A stretch of DNA of 64,000 bases, taken from assembly GCF_039539965.1 (NCBI RefSeq), contig NZ_BAABED010000001.1, positions 2,542,001 to 2,606,000 on the forward strand, read 5' to 3'. Source of the stretch: Arthrobacter methylotrophus (lineage in GTDB: Bacteria; Actinomycetota; Actinomycetes; Actinomycetales; Micrococcaceae). The notes under the pieces are model-generated. The model did not search any database, was not told the origin of the DNA, and saw nothing but the letters and a program-made list of their open reading frames with translations. This document shows positions 8,672 through 18,578 of this stretch, piece after piece. Position 1 is the stretch's first letter. Each line of letters opens with the position of its first letter. The position numbers and the translations under genes are program-made.

Positions 8672-9250
8672 ATGACCAGAATGCTGATTATCGGACCTCC
8701 CGGTTCAGGAAAAGGAACGCAGGCGGAGCGGATTTCAGATCGCCTCGGCGTTGTGTCCATCTCCACGGGCGATATCTTCCGTGTGAACGTGCGGGGCGAG
8801 ACGCCGCTTGGCATCGAAGCAAAGAAGTACATGGACAACGGCGACTTCGTCCCGGACGACGTAACCAACAAGATGGTGCGTCACCGCCTGAGCGAGTCCG
8901 ACGTCAGAAACGGCTTCCTGCTCGACGGTTATCCCCGCACCGCGGCGCAGGTGGATTACCTCGATGCGATCCTCGCCAAGGGCGAAGAACGTCTCGACGT
9001 CGTCCTGCAGCTGACTGCCGACGATGAGGAACTGGTCCACCGGCTCTTGGACCGTGCGAAGGAAGTGCGCCGGAGCGACGACAACAAGGCCGTCATCCGA
9101 CTCCGCCTGGACCTCTACCACGAGCAAACCGAAGCCGTAGTGGACAAGTACGCTGCGCGCGGCATCGTTACCCTAGTGGACGGCATCGGTCCCATCGACG
9201 TCGTCACAGATCGCGTCATGCAGGCCATCAAAGCAGTACAGGCAGTTTAG
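8672..9250 (+). CDS. adk: Adenylate kinase (short-LID type), outside the ribosomal operon
   Basis: A 192-residue nucleoside monophosphate kinase. The P-loop GPPGSGKGTQ, the AMP-binding DGYPRT motif, and the short-LID region with paired Arg residues (RAKEVRRSDDN) are all present. It interconverts AMP plus ATP with two ADP. The start is set at the ATG before TRMLIIG; nine extra upstream codons are unlikely. The housekeeping adk usually sits in the secY/map ribosomal cluster, so this copy, placed after a catabolic fragment, could be a paralogue. Whether another adk exists cannot be seen here. Confidence 0.85.
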   Translation: MTRMLIIGPPGSGKGTQAERISDRLGVVSISTGDIFRVNVRGETPLGIEAKKYMDNGDFVPDDVTNKMVRHRLSESDVRNGFLLDGYPRTAAQVDYLDAILAKGEERLDVVLQLTADDEELVHRLLDRAKEVRRSDDNKAVIRLRLDLYHEQTEAVVDKYAARGIVTLVDGIGPIDVVTDRVMQAIKAVQAV

Positions 9251-9333
9251 CCAAATCGCTACAAGCCATTATTTTCACGGTTCCACAGGTAGAGACCGAG
9301 GAGCTACTTCGGATCATCGACTGGAGTCGCACA

Positions 9334-9385
9334 CGAAGAACGGCGTCCGGCCACCGCCTTTTGCGGTGCCGCACGCCGTTCTTCG
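9334..9385. terminator. Bidirectional terminator between adk and doxX
   Basis: Perfect 13-base inverted repeat, CGAAGAACGGCGT at 9334-9346 and ACGCCGTTCTTCG at 9373-9385, with a nested CACCGC/GCGGTG stem inside the loop. It lies between two convergent genes, which fits a shared terminator. Confidence 0.8.
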
Positions 9386-9404
9386 TCTCGAGGCTAGTAG
9401 CTGA

Positions 9405-9854
9405 TTAGGCCAGGGCTGCGAAGGTGGGGTTCTGGCTGCGGGCGAAAACCAGGGCGTCGATGGAGAAGCGGCCTGCCCCGACTGTGGCGAGGGCGGCTGC
9501 GCCAGCTGCCAGAACGAGCACGAGCTCATATCCACCTTTATCAGCGAAGATGCCGGCGGGGGCGTGCAGCAGGAAGAGGGCGCCGAGCATGTCCAGGACC
9601 AGTAGAACAGACACTGTGCGGACAAGTAAGCCGAGAATGAGGGCTGCCCCTCCAAGGAGCTCCAGGAAGCCAATGGCGGGAGCAACCAGCTGGGCAGCCG
9701 GTACCCCCATCTGAACGAAGGCTGCCTGCGTACCCCGGATGGTGAAGTCGAAGATTTTCTGCCAGCCGTGGGCGAAGAAGACAACGCCCATTACGAGGCG
9801 CAGAACTGTGCGGGCGAGGGTGGACTGCATGGCAGCGGCATAGCGGGAAGTCAT
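9405..9854 (-). CDS. DoxX family membrane protein
   Basis: A 149-residue DoxX/SURF4-like protein with four predicted membrane helices: LRLVMGVVFFAHGWQKIF, the segment around APAIGFLELLGGAALILGLL, TVSVLLVLDMLGALFLLHA, and the Ala-rich LVLVLAAGAAALATVGAG. The FFAHGWQKI motif in helix one and the GRFSIDA tail are typical. Members are small integral membrane proteins linked to thiosulfate oxidation or redox protection. The start is set at the ATG at 9854 because homology begins there; no strong ribosome binding site is seen. Confidence 0.85.
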   Translation of the reverse strand: MTSRYAAAMQSTLARTVLRLVMGVVFFAHGWQKIFDFTIRGTQAAFVQMGVPAAQLVAPAIGFLELLGGAALILGLLVRTVSVLLVLDMLGALFLLHAPAGIFADKGGYELVLVLAAGAAALATVGAGRFSIDALVFARSQNPTFAALA

Positions 9855-9966
9855 GGAATCGTTCAGGTCATCCGTTGGATACCTGGTAGCACCGCGGGTC
9901 GGATTCGCTCGGGTACGCCGGTTCCCTCCCCGGCAGCTCCGCTCGGGACGACGGGTCCTGTATGCG

Positions 9967-10761
9967 TCAGATGAGACTGTAACCGCCGTCGACGACGAAA
10001 GTCTGGCCGATGAGTCCGGGGGCTGCGTTGGACACAGCGAAGACTGCCGCGGCGGCGATCTCGTCGGGGTGCACGATCCGCTTCTGCAAGTTGGTGTCGA
10101 TCTGGCGCTGGGCCTCAGCAGCGCGCGATTCCTCGTCGGGGAAGAGCGACAGCCAGCTGTCGAACATGCCGGTCGGACCGGTAATGCCCGGGGCCACGCT
10201 ATTGACCCGGATGTTCTCAGCAGCGAAGTCGACCGCCATGCAGCGCACCAGGTGGATGGCGGCCGCCTTCGCAGCACAGTACGCCGCATTCTGCTTCTGG
10301 GCGACGATGCCGACCTGCGAGGTGAGGACCACGATTGCACCACCTGCGGCCTTGCGCAGGTGCGGGAGAGCAGCGCGCGCACTTGCGTACGGGCCGAAGG
10401 CGTTGACCGCGAACTGGCGGTTCCACTCTTCCGGTTCGGTGTCCTCGATGGTGCCGATACCGTTGATGCCGACACAGCACACGATGGCTTCGAGACCTCC
10501 GAGAGCCTCGGCGGCTTCGTCGATTGCGCGCTGAATGTCTGCGGCGTCCGTGACATCACCTAGGGTGTTGAACTCTGCATCTGAGTCGAGGACGACCTTG
10601 TTAATGTCGATTGCGGCTACCCGGCGTCCGCTTTCGAGAAGCTTCTTAACCGTAGAGGCACCCATACCGGTTGCGCCGCCGATGACGACCACTTTCTGGG
10701 GATCCTTGAACGGCCCGAGTGGCGGGATGTTCATCGTTTCAGGGGAATATGCAAGTGTCAT
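9967..10761 (-). CDS. SDR family oxidoreductase
   Basis: A 264-residue classical SDR. The glycine motif reads VVVIGGATGMGAST, and the catalytic Ser, Tyr and Lys lie in LTSQVGIVAQKQNAAYCAAKAA. An Asp after the second strand (AAIDINK) suggests NAD preference. The C-terminal IGQTFVVDGGYSLI is standard. The usual NNAG is CCVGING, a common variant. It lies about 110 bases upstream of DoxX on the same strand. Substrate unknown, probably a secondary alcohol. Confidence 0.85.
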   Translation of the reverse strand: MTLAYSPETMNIPPLGPFKDPQKVVVIGGATGMGASTVKKLLESGRRVAAIDINKVVLDSDAEFNTLGDVTDAADIQRAIDEAAEALGGLEAIVCCVGINGIGTIEDTEPEEWNRQFAVNAFGPYASARAALPHLRKAAGGAIVVLTSQVGIVAQKQNAAYCAAKAAAIHLVRCMAVDFAAENIRVNSVAPGITGPTGMFDSWLSLFPDEESRAAEAQRQIDTNLQKRIVHPDEIAAAAVFAVSNAAPGLIGQTFVVDGGYSLI

Positions 10762-11149
10762 GCTCGCCGCTCAGAAAGATTCGGGATGGAGTCGGGGCCC
10801 GTCAGTGTGACCGCCCTACTGAGAAGTATTCAAAGAACCAAGCCAACCGACCAGATCCACTTGTGGTTGCCTGCCGGTACCGGTTATCCGTAATCGGAGC
10901 GCCACCCGCGTCTCAGGGAGAGACCGCCCTTCAGAGCTTCAGACGTCCGGGCGTTGCTGGATCGGCAACGAGGATCTCCCTGCAGCCATCCCATCCGCAA
11001 AGCACCACCTTTGATAACTACGCCCACGGACTCGGCGTCCGTCTCAACGTTTGCACCTTGGTCGGCAAACCATCGGATGAAGGTTTTGGTCTTCGTATTA
11101 ATCTATAGGTCGCGAAATTGACTTGCGTTACGTCCAAGTACCGCTGATG
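10762..11149. other. Non-coding stretch upstream of SDR
   Basis: About 390 bases without a supported gene. A minus-strand frame at about 10890-11105 encodes TKTKTFIRWFADQGANVETD and more, but it has no start codon or ribosome binding site and I recognise no family; it may be a leftover of island DNA. Confidence 0.5.
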
Positions 11150-11890
11150 TCACAGAGCGTTTTCCCCATACTTCGGCGTCCGTAATCTCAATCCATGCAT
11201 CGGCTCTGAAGCCGAGCCGTAGCAGTCCAAAAGGTCGACGTCTCCAACGGTCAACGCTGTAGCTTCGCCGAACCTAGTCCCAGTCATGACCAAGAAGCTC
11301 GTAAACGCCTTATACCTCTCCCCCATGCCTTCCACGATCAGGCTGAATTCGGAATGCGTGAGAAACATCGCTTCATCCTCAGCCAGGTCAAGGCCAGGCA
11401 GCTGCACGCCACGACAAGGGTTCCGGGGGATGTATTGCAGCATCTCGGCAGTGTTCATCGCTGCAGAGATAAGATCGTGAACATTGTGGATGGTCTTCGG
11501 TGAACGGCCCTTGGCCATCATCGACTTCACCCAGTGATTCATGTGCCGGTAATCGAGCTTGTCCACCGGGATGTGACCTGTGATGTCCCGCACATGAAGA
11601 TCCAGCATCGTCTGGTCGGTCCGGGTGGTTCCACTTGAAGGCCGGATCAGGAGGTCAATATGTTCCTGAATCATTTCGGCCACAGTCGGTACTTTTGACT
11701 GGTTGGCAAGGATTGCTTGCTGGGCGATTTCGAAGGATTGCCCGTTCGCATCCAACAGCCGCTTGAGGGTCTCGGCCTCGGCCTCGGACGCAACGGTAAG
11801 CCCCCGTTACTCGCGGCTCTTCGGGTCGCGCCAAAGCACCATGAAGGAGGATGTTCCGCCCTTTTTCACGCGTTTGCGGATGCTGGCCAC
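11150..11890 (-). pseudogene. Tyrosine recombinase/phage integrase, broken
   Basis: Reading from the GTG at 11890 gives ASIRKRVKKGGTSSFMVLW, the Arm-binding start of actinophage-type integrases. An in-frame TAA at 11807-11809 follows RDPKSRE, after which the same frame continues with the SAM-like core-binding domain (PTVAEMIQEHIDLL, YRHMNHWVKSM) and the start of the catalytic domain (MTGTRFGEATALTVGDVDL, with the first catalytic Arg). The frame ends at 11150, about 150 residues early, so the HxxR and Tyr parts are lost. Two lesions make it inactive. It ends 64 bases from a tRNA 3'-end fragment, as expected for an island integrase next to its attachment site. Confidence 0.85.
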
Positions 11891-11953
11891 ACAAAAATGC
11901 TAGACCCGTATCAACACTTTTGGGCTTTTTGTCAACAGTCCGGGGCCAAATAA

Positions 11954-11999
11954 GCCCCTGACCTGCGGAAACACTGTGCCCGAGGTGGGACTCGAACCG
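11954..11999 (-). repeat. tRNA 3'-end fragment, attachment-site copy 1 (probably tRNA-Leu)
   Basis: On the minus strand the core reads GGTTCGAGTCCCACC followed by TCGGGCACA, the T-arm and acceptor strand of a tRNA with a CTCGGGC acceptor, as in many tRNA-Leu genes. The rest of the tRNA is absent: the opposite T-stem strand does not pair. A 46-base block here matches 56159-56204 at 44 positions, in the same orientation. Fragments like this are left when integrases recombine at tRNA ends. Confidence 0.75.
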
Positions 12000-12070
12000 G
12001 CTTCCAACCCTTGAAAACACTGGGAACTCCCGAAAACATGCTGAGTACGGCCCAGTCCGAAGCCCCTGGT

Positions 12071-12085
12071 GTGCACATTGTGCAC
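12071..12085. promoter_or_regulatory. Perfect palindrome GTGCACA-T-TGTGCAC
   Basis: A 15-base palindrome between the tRNA-end fragment and the XRE remnant. It could be a protein-binding site of the lost mobile element. Only half of it has a counterpart near the second tRNA-end copy. Confidence 0.3.
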
Positions 12086-12107
12086 GCCATTTTCCCACCG
12101 TTGAACG

Positions 12108-12330
12108 CGCGCCTCCACGTATTTTCGCAACGTATCGATCTGGGCGCGGTCAATGTCACCGTGCTCGATCCGGGACACCTGTTCTGGCTGACGTGCAGAC
12201 GCAGCCAACTCGACCTGCGTCAGGTCCGATGCCTCACGGAGCTCCCGAAGCCGCTAGGCCCAGACCTCATCGAGCAGGTGCTTCTTGCGGGCGTCCACAG
12301 CAATACGGTCAACAGGCCGCTTGGCCAATC
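12108..12330 (-). pseudogene. XRE/HigA-like antitoxin remnant
   Basis: Minus-strand translation gives RPVDRIAVDARKKHLLDEV, then an in-frame TAG at 12254-12256, then RLRELREASDLTQVELAAS and QPEQVSRIEHGDIDRAQIDT. This is a Cro/C1-type helix-turn-helix of the kind found in HigA-like antitoxins. After TLRKYVEA the conserved sequence is lost where the island edge begins. It has an internal stop and C-terminal truncation. No intact toxin gene is seen next to it. Confidence 0.7.
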
Positions 12331-12644
12331 AGGGTTCGGCATGGACGCGGGATGCTTGACGGCTGAGATCATGGCCGGCCCAAGGTCTGCCGTCTTGATA
12401 GCCAGGCGTGATGCGAATGCGACTCGGACGATCAGTACAGGGCGCGGAACGATCGTGGACGATTGCGGCAAACCCCTTGTCCCACCTAACGGAAGGCAGC
12501 CTTCGGACATGGGTACGAACTTCCCGCTGCGAAAGCGAGGGCGACGGGGAATGGCTGCGACCAACTTCCAGACGCCACCCAATGGCCGCTCTGACAAAAC
12601 ACGTGAGCTTCCCGGCGGTGCACAGAAGATCTCCCGATGGACGC
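12331..12644. other. Non-coding stretch beside the XRE remnant
   Basis: About 310 bases. Where a partner toxin gene would be expected, I see no RelE/HigB-like sequence in any frame. Confidence 0.45.
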
Positions 12645-12929
12645 TTAGTCCTTAAGCTGCTGGGTTAGCACATCAAATTCGTCCACTCCAAGGACCTCCA
12701 TGTGTTGCTCCGCGCTGGTCTCGGAGCGGATACGATCCGCAACCTGACGGCTGCCTGCAAGCGCGTCCTCGTCGTCCCAAAGGGTTATTGAGAGTGACGT
12801 GTTTTCTTTTCCCAGCAGGTAATAAATCCCCCTGCATCCCGGCAGGCCAAGCACCTGGCTGACCGTTTCTTGTGAAGGTGCTCCCGTGCTGTCAGGAGCG
12901 GGCCGGTACGTGCTGACACGAGCGAACAT
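12645..12929 (-). CDS. Small ABM-like (dimeric ferredoxin-like fold) protein
   Basis: A 94-residue protein starting MFARVSTYRPAPDSTG, with GCRGIYYLLGKENTSLSITLW and DDEDALAGSRQVADRIR following. The beta-alpha-beta pattern and the ITLWDDEDAL segment resemble antibiotic biosynthesis monooxygenase-like domains (Dabb/ABM), which are small, often dimeric proteins with varied roles. I chose the ATG at 12929 because CGGAGGACGAAACC lies directly upstream; the longer frame is rejected. It is a single gene between pseudogenes. Confidence 0.65.
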   Translation of the reverse strand: MFARVSTYRPAPDSTGAPSQETVSQVLGLPGCRGIYYLLGKENTSLSITLWDDEDALAGSRQVADRIRSETSAEQHMEVLGVDEFDVLTQQLKD

Positions 12930-13029
12930 TGGTTTCGTCCTCCGATATTCGTTGGTTAAGCCTTCACGCCCCACGAGCTGTTGGTGGCAGGCTCGAGAGG
13001 CTTCGCCTCCTCCCACTAGTAAGGACCCC

Positions 13030-15106
13030 GGGTGTCGGAAGTGCAAGACTGGTGCACTCCGAACACCCCCACGGTCTCTTCGTCCAAGACACCCGAATCC
13101 TGTCCGGTTGGAGGCTCACAGTTGATGGCCAGCCTCTTGAGCCCCTGGCGGCGGAGACGAAGGCGCCGTATCGGGCACTTTTCGTCGGCCGCGTTACCCG
13201 CTCCGACGGGTATGCGGACAGCGCTCTGATCGTCGAGCGGCTGCGCGAAGTAGGAGCCTGGAATCCAGGAGCAGATTACCGTCCGTAACTTCTCGCCGAC
13301 GCTGGCCGAATGCGTGATGGCCCTGAGCATCGAGGCGGACTTCGCCGACGTCTTCGAGGTGAAAGAGGCACGGATCCAGCGGCGCTGGGACGAAACCCGC
13401 CAGGCCGCCCGCGAGACGCTGGCCATCCGGGCTTCCTGGCAGGACGTCCGGAAGGGCGTCACGATCGAGGCCCCCGGAGCGGACATTACACCGGAGGCCC
13501 TCACCTACCACGTGTCCGTCCCGCCGCACGGCCACTGGAGCACCGTCCTGACGGTGGTGTCCAGCGCAGAGGAACCCTTCCGGCGGCGGTATTCGTCCAT
13601 TCTGACGCCGACAGGTTGTCCCCCCGGGACCTGCGCCGACAGGAATGGGTGGCCAAGATCCCGGTGCTGCACATGGGAAACCGCTCCATCGAACGGACCC
13701 TGCGCCGCAGTTACGACGATTTGGGCGCCCTTCGCATCGAGGATCCGAACCATCCGGACCGAGTCGTCGTGGCCGCAGGGGCACCCTGGCTCATGACCCT
13801 GTTTGGCCGGGACTCGTTGTGGGCGTCTGTCATGGCGATGCCAGTGGCCGTCACTGACCTTGGGCACGCTACAGACGCTGTCGGACCGCCAGGGCAGCGT
13901 CGTGGATCCCATGAGCGAGGAGGAGCCGGGTAAGATCCTGCACGAGATCAGGCTCGGTGTCTCCAGCGGGCTTTCCCTGGGCGGCAAGTCCGCCTACTAC
14001 GGCAGCGTCGATGCCACCCCGTTGTTCGTGACGGTGCTGGCATCGGTGAGCCGCTGGGGTTTCGCCAAGGAAACCATTGCGGCGCTGCTGCCCCATGCGG
14101 ACCGTGCGCTGGACTGGATCCGGGACTACGGCGACAAGCACGGCGATGGGTTCGTCGAGTATGAGCGCCTCAACTCTCAAGGGCTGATCAACCAGGGCTG
14201 GAAGGACTCCTGGGACGGTGTCAACTTCGCCGACGGGACACTGGCCGGGCCGCCGATGGCACTCTGCGAAGTGCAGGCCTACGTCTACAGCACGTATATG
14301 TCGCGGGCCTGGATGGCGTACGACGCCGGCGATACGGCTTTAGCCGATGAGCTCACTGACCGGGCGGCGCAGCTGAAGAGACGGTTCAACGAGCAGTTCT
14401 GGATTCCCGAGAGCGGATATTACGCCATCGCTTTCGACGGCAAAAAGCGGCAAGTTGATGCCTGCGCTTCAAACATGGGCCACTGTCTATTCCTCGGCAT
14501 CGTCGAAGAGGACAAGGCGCCTCAGGTAGCCGAACGGCTCATGTCGCCGGAGATGTTCAGCGGATGGGAGTGCGCACCCTGGCCAGCAACATGGGCGCCT
14601 ACAACCCCGCCAGCTATCATAACGGCTCAGTTTGGCCCCACGACAATGCGATCATCGCGGCTAGTCTGCTGCGCTACGCCTTCGTAGTGGAGGCACAACG
14701 GATCGCCACCGCGCTGCTGGAGGCGGCCGATTACTCCGAAGGGAGGCTACCGGAATTGTTTTGCGGCTTCAGCCGGGAGCAGCTCGCCGCACCAGTCCCC
14801 TATCCAACGGCCTGCTCACCCCAGGCGTGGGCGGCGACTACACCGATCCGGCTAGTGACCAGCCTGATGCGGTACGACGCGCACATGTCCCGCGGCGGCC
14901 TGTGGATGGATCCTGTGCTCCCGGAATCCTTCGGCGACCTGCACATCACCAATGCGCCCTTGGCGGGCGGCCGGATCACCATCGACATCACCAATTGCGT
15001 CCCAACCGTGCATGGGCTCCCCGAGGGCATGGTCTTCCACCACGGGCACCGGCCATGGATGACCGAACTCGTGGAGCAAGCGGACCGCCGCAAAAGCGAT
15101 GAGTGA
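13030..15106 (+). pseudogene. Glycogen debranching-like amylo-alpha-1,6-glucosidase, multiply frameshifted
   Basis: Homologous protein text runs through four changes of frame. First EHPHGLFVQDTRILSGW and TKAPYRALFVGRVTRSDG, then from about 13263 ITVRNFSPTLAECVMALSI, then from about 13605 LRRQEWVAKIPVLHMGNRS and APWLMTLFGRDSLWASVMAM, then from about 13850 TLQTLSDRQGSVVDPMSEEE and GWKDSWDGVNFADG, and finally from about 14565 NMGAYNPASYHNGSVWPHDN. This is a near full-length N-terminal debranching-domain plus (alpha/alpha)6-barrel enzyme of about 700 residues. The frameshifts make expression of a whole enzyme impossible, although most of the text is preserved, so decay is recent. Confidence 0.85.
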
Positions 15107-15540
15107 AAGGGGCGCGCAGGAGGAAGGACCTGAGCAGTTTCAAACGTGGAATGTGCCACCCGCCGGTTGGCGCTCCTTTTCAGTTCACACAATCAACGTT
15201 CTACGGCGTCCTACGATGTTCTACTCCACGGATTTATCAAAGTAATTCGTGCCTATGGTGGAGCAAGAACTCATGCCTATAGTGAAGGCCGATCCACGGT
15301 GATGCAGTAAGTTCGTCGATGTCGGAATCGTGACGGGGTGGGGGTGCTTCCTCTGGGCAAAAGATCCCGTCCAGGAAGCTGGACCTGAAACCCCTCCGTT
15401 CAGGAATGTTGAAGGGAACTCGCCGTCTGCGCATCGTGTCGTCCTCTCATGGGGTGGTGGTCAGGGGTGTATGTGTCGAAACACTGATTGCCGGGCGGAG
15501 TATGACGGCCTGGACGGGACACGTCTGGAGAGGCGTTCCC
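15107..15540. other. Non-coding stretch before pntB
   Basis: About 430 bases between the debranching pseudogene and the pntB stop. Short imperfect repeats occur (GTTCTAC twice near 15198-15222, TGCCTAT twice near 15250-15280). No gene, RNA or clear terminator is recognised. Confidence 0.5.
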
Positions 15541-16959
15541 TTAGAAGGCACGGAGGATGTCTTCGACCCGTTGTTTGGCGTCGCCGAAGAGCATCTGGGA
15601 GTTCTCGCGGTAGAACAGCGGGTTCTGGACGCCGGCGTAGCCGGCGGCCATGGAGCGTTTGAACACCACGACGTTGTCTGCTTCCCAGACGCGCAGGACG
15701 GGCATTCCGGCGATGGGGCTGGACGGGTCCTCGGCTGCGGCGGGGTTCACGGTGTCGTTGGCCCCGATGACCAGGACGACCGAGGTGTCGCCAAGGTCCT
15801 CGTTGATCTCGTCCATTTCCAGGACAATGTCGTAGGGGACTTTGGCCTCGGCGAGGAGCACGTTCATATGGCCGGGCAAACGGCCAGCGACCGGGTGGAT
15901 ACCGAACCTTACGTTCACGCCGCGTTCTCTTAGTTTGTGGGCGAGTTCAGCGACGGGGTACTGGGCCTGGGCGACGGCCATGCCGTAGCCCGGGGTGATG
16001 ACCACGGACGAGGCGTTGGTCAGCATTTCCGCTGTAGCCTCGGCGGTGATTTCCCGGTGCTCCCCGTGATCAGTGTCACCCGCGGTGGGTGCAGCGATGC
16101 CGAAGCCGCCTGCGATCACGGAGATGAAGGACCGGTTCATGGCCTTGCACATGATGTAGGACAGGTACGCACCGGACGAGCCGACCAGGGCGCCGGTGAC
16201 GATGAGCAGGTCGTTGTTGAGCAGGAACCCAGCGGCTGCTGCGGCCCAGCCGGAGTAGCTGTTGAGCATGGACACGACGACCGGCATGTCGCCGCCGCCG
16301 ATGGAGGCCACGAGGTGCCAGCCCAGCCCGAGGGCAAGGACAGTGACAACAACCAGCAACCACAGCTGGGAGTCCTGGACGTACCAGACCGTGAGTGCGG
16401 CAAATGCGACCAGGGCGCCGAGGTTGATGGCGTTCTTGCCGGGCAGCATGAGCGGGGAGGACTTCATGCGGGCCGAGAGTTTCAGGAACGCGACGATCGA
16501 GCCGGTGAAGGTCACCGCTCCGATGAATACCCCGATGAAGACCTCCGCATGGTGCACTGCCATCAAATCCGGAGACAGTGCGGGGGCTTCCAGGTGGCCG
16601 TTCCAGCCGACCAGCACCGCGGCGAGGCCAACGAAGCTGTGCAGCAGGGCGATCAATTCGGGCATCCCGGTCATTTCGACCACGCGGGCCCGCCAGAGCC
16701 CGATGGCGCCGCCGACCAGGACCGCGGCCACGAGCAGGACCAGCCCGGTGAGCCCGGTGCCCCAAGCACCCTGGAGGGTCAGCCAGATGGTGGCCGCCAG
16801 GGCGATGATCATGCCGGTGATGCCGTAGATGACCCCGGCGCGGGCCTTCTCGTGTTTGCTCAGGCCGGCGAGGCTGAGGATGAACAGCAGGGCGGCAACG
16901 ATGTAGGCCGCGCCCGCGATGGACTCTGCGGTCAACGGACCGGAGACAGTTTCAGACAC
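15541..16959 (-). CDS. pntB: NAD(P) transhydrogenase subunit beta
   Basis: About 472 residues. The N-terminal half has some nine membrane helices ([20 protein letters not shown] onward) and the C-terminal half is the NADP-binding domain III with [33 protein letters not shown] and [14 protein letters not shown]. It couples proton entry to hydride transfer from NADH to NADP. I place the start at the GTG at 16959, since ATCGAGGAGCTTTACC precedes it and homology starts there; an ATG at 17010 overlapping pntA would add 17 residues. It follows pntA directly. Confidence 0.92.
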   Translation of the reverse strand: MSETVSGPLTAESIAGAAYIVAALLFILSLAGLSKHEKARAGVIYGITGMIIALAATIWLTLQGAWGTGLTGLVLLVAAVLVGGAIGLWRARVVEMTGMPELIALLHSFVGLAAVLVGWNGHLEAPALSPDLMAVHHAEVFIGVFIGAVTFTGSIVAFLKLSARMKSSPLMLPGKNAINLGALVAFAALTVWYVQDSQLWLLVVVTVLALGLGWHLVASIGGGDMPVVVSMLNSYSGWAAAAAGFLLNNDLLIVTGALVGSSGAYLSYIMCKAMNRSFISVIAGGFGIAAPTAGDTDHGEHREITAEATAEMLTNASSVVITPGYGMAVAQAQYPVAELAHKLRERGVNVRFGIHPVAGRLPGHMNVLLAEAKVPYDIVLEMDEINEDLGDTSVVLVIGANDTVNPAAAEDPSSPIAGMPVLRVWEADNVVVFKRSMAAGYAGVQNPLFYRENSQMLFGDAKQRVEDILRAF

Positions 16960-17006
16960 GGTAAAGCTCCTCGATAAGATTCCTGCTGCTGCGACGGGTA
17001 CGGCGC

Positions 17007-18578
17007 TCATGAACGGGCCTTCCCGGCTGAGAACATCGCGAGCATGCGCCTCGTGACGGCGAAACCGCCGAAGATGTTGATGCTGGCCAGCAGGATCGCC
17101 ACGGCAGCGATGATCTGCATGACGATGTTGTCGGAGGTGACCTGCAGCAGGGCGCCGACGACGATGATCCCGGAGATGGCGTTCGTGACGGACATCAACG
17201 GGGTGTGCAGGGCATGATGGACCTTCCCGATCACATAGAACCCGACCACGACGGCGAGCATCAGCACCGTAAAGTGCTGCGGCAACGGCGCCGGGGCGAC
17301 AGTGTTGATCCCGAAAAGAACAGCGATTCCCGCAGCAATGAATCCGGCCTTCCCGGCAGGGCTGAGCCCCGGCTTCTTTACAGCCGCACCTGCAGCGGAA
17401 TCAGCCGCAGCGGCGGCCGTCCCGGCGTCGGTCTTCACCACCGGCGCGGCGGAGACCTGCACCGGGGGCGGGGGCCAGGTCTTCTCCCCGTCCCGTACCA
17501 CCGTCACCGAACGCTGCACCACGTCCTCGAAGTCGATCCGCAGGACCCCGTCCTTGTCCTTGGTAAGGAGCTTGAGCAGGTTCAGGACGTTGGTCCCGTA
17601 CAACTGCGACGCCTGGGCCGCCAAACGCCCCGGAAGGTCCGTGTAGCCCAGGATCACCACGCCGTTGTCGGTAATCACGCGTTCCCCCGCGACTGAGCCC
17701 TCCACGTTTCCGCCCTGACCGGCAGCCATGTCAACGATCACGCTGCCCGGCTTCATGCCGGCCACGTCCTCGGCCGTGAGCAGCTTCGGCGCGGGACGCC
17801 CCGGGATGAGGGCGGTCGTGATGATGATGTCCACGTCCCGGGCCTGTTCGGTGTAGATTTCGGCGGCGCGCAGGTTGTACGCCTCGGACGTGGCCTTGGC
17901 ATACCCGTCGGAGGACTTCATCTCTTCTTCGACCTCAACCCTGAGGTACTCGCCGCCGATGGACTTCACTTGATCGGCCACTTCAGGCCGCGGGTCCGTC
18001 GCGCGCACGATCGCGCCCAGACTGGAAGCCGCGCCGATCGCCGCGAGGCCGGCCACACCGGCGCCGGCAACCAGGACCTTCGCCGGCGGGACCTTGCCCG
18101 CCGCGGTCACCTGTCCCGTGAAGAACCGCCCGAACTCGTGCGCCGCCTCGATCACGGCCCGGTACCCGGCGATGTTCGCCATCGAACTCAGGACATCCAT
18201 CGACTGCGCCCGCGAGATCCGCGGCACCGCATCCAACGCCAGCGCCGTGATCGGACGCGCCGCCAGCGCCGCCACCAACTCCGGGCGCAGGCCCGGGCTC
18301 AACGAACCAATCAGCGTCGCCCCCTCGGCCAGACGGCCGATCTCCTCCTCCGTGGGCGGATTGATCCGCAGCACCACCTCAGACGCCCACGCCTCATCGG
18401 CACCCACAATCAAGGCACCCGCCGCAGCGTAGTCCTCATCCCGGAACGATGCAGACTCCCCCGCACCCTTCTCCACCACAACCTCGTAACCCAACCCCAA
18501 CAACTGCGCCACGGTGACCGGCGTCGCCGCCACCCTCGTTTCGAGGCCCAATTCGGCCACGATCCCGATACGTGTCAT
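17007..18578 (-). CDS. pntA: NAD(P) transhydrogenase subunit alpha
   Basis: A 523-residue fused alpha subunit like that of E. coli. Residues 1-380 form the NAD-binding domain I ([53 protein letters not shown]). After an Ala-rich linker come about four membrane helices ([20 protein letters not shown] onward) ending [20 protein letters not shown]. Together with PntB it makes the proton-translocating transhydrogenase that supplies NADPH. In this position it could feed the P450, monooxygenase and SDR enzymes encoded nearby. A decayed second copy of part of this gene lies at 55812-56052. Confidence 0.95.
   Translation of the reverse strand: MTRIGIVAELGLETRVAATPVTVAQLLGLGYEVVVEKGAGESASFRDEDYAAAGALIVGADEAWASEVVLRINPPTEEEIGRLAEGATLIGSLSPGLRPELVAALAARPITALALDAVPRISRAQSMDVLSSMANIAGYRAVIEAAHEFGRFFTGQVTAAGKVPPAKVLVAGAGVAGLAAIGAASSLGAIVRATDPRPEVADQVKSIGGEYLRVEVEEEMKSSDGYAKATSEAYNLRAAEIYTEQARDVDIIITTALIPGRPAPKLLTAEDVAGMKPGSVIVDMAAGQGGNVEGSVAGERVITDNGVVILGYTDLPGRLAAQASQLYGTNVLNLLKLLTKDKDGVLRIDFEDVVQRSVTVVRDGEKTWPPPPVQVSAAPVVKTDAGTAAAAADSAAGAAVKKPGLSPAGKAGFIAAGIAVLFGINTVAPAPLPQHFTVLMLAVVVGFYVIGKVHHALHTPLMSVTNAISGIIVVGALLQVTSDNIVMQIIAAVAILLASINIFGGFAVTRRMLAMFSAGKARS

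Noticed and set aside
9405..10559. A 384-codon minus-strand frame spanning doxX and the SDR
   Set aside because: Only its last 149 codons are DoxX-like; the rest is the out-of-frame complement of the SDR gene.
10890..11105. Possible small minus-strand protein (FIRWFADQGANVETD)
   Set aside because: Only an ATT codon follows the upstream stop, no ribosome binding site, no family recognised.
11954..12060. Complete tRNA gene at attachment-site copy 1
   Set aside because: Only the T-loop and acceptor 3' strand exist; no anticodon arm or 5' acceptor strand pairs with it. The same holds for copies 2 and 3.
12011..12655. A 214-codon plus-strand frame
   Set aside because: It lies opposite the XRE remnant and tRNA-end flank, has no family resemblance and no ribosome binding site.
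15937..16977. A 346-codon plus-strand frame over pntB
   Set aside because: Antisense shadow of a strongly conserved gene, with the low-complexity His/Asp/Gly composition typical of GC-rich antisense frames.
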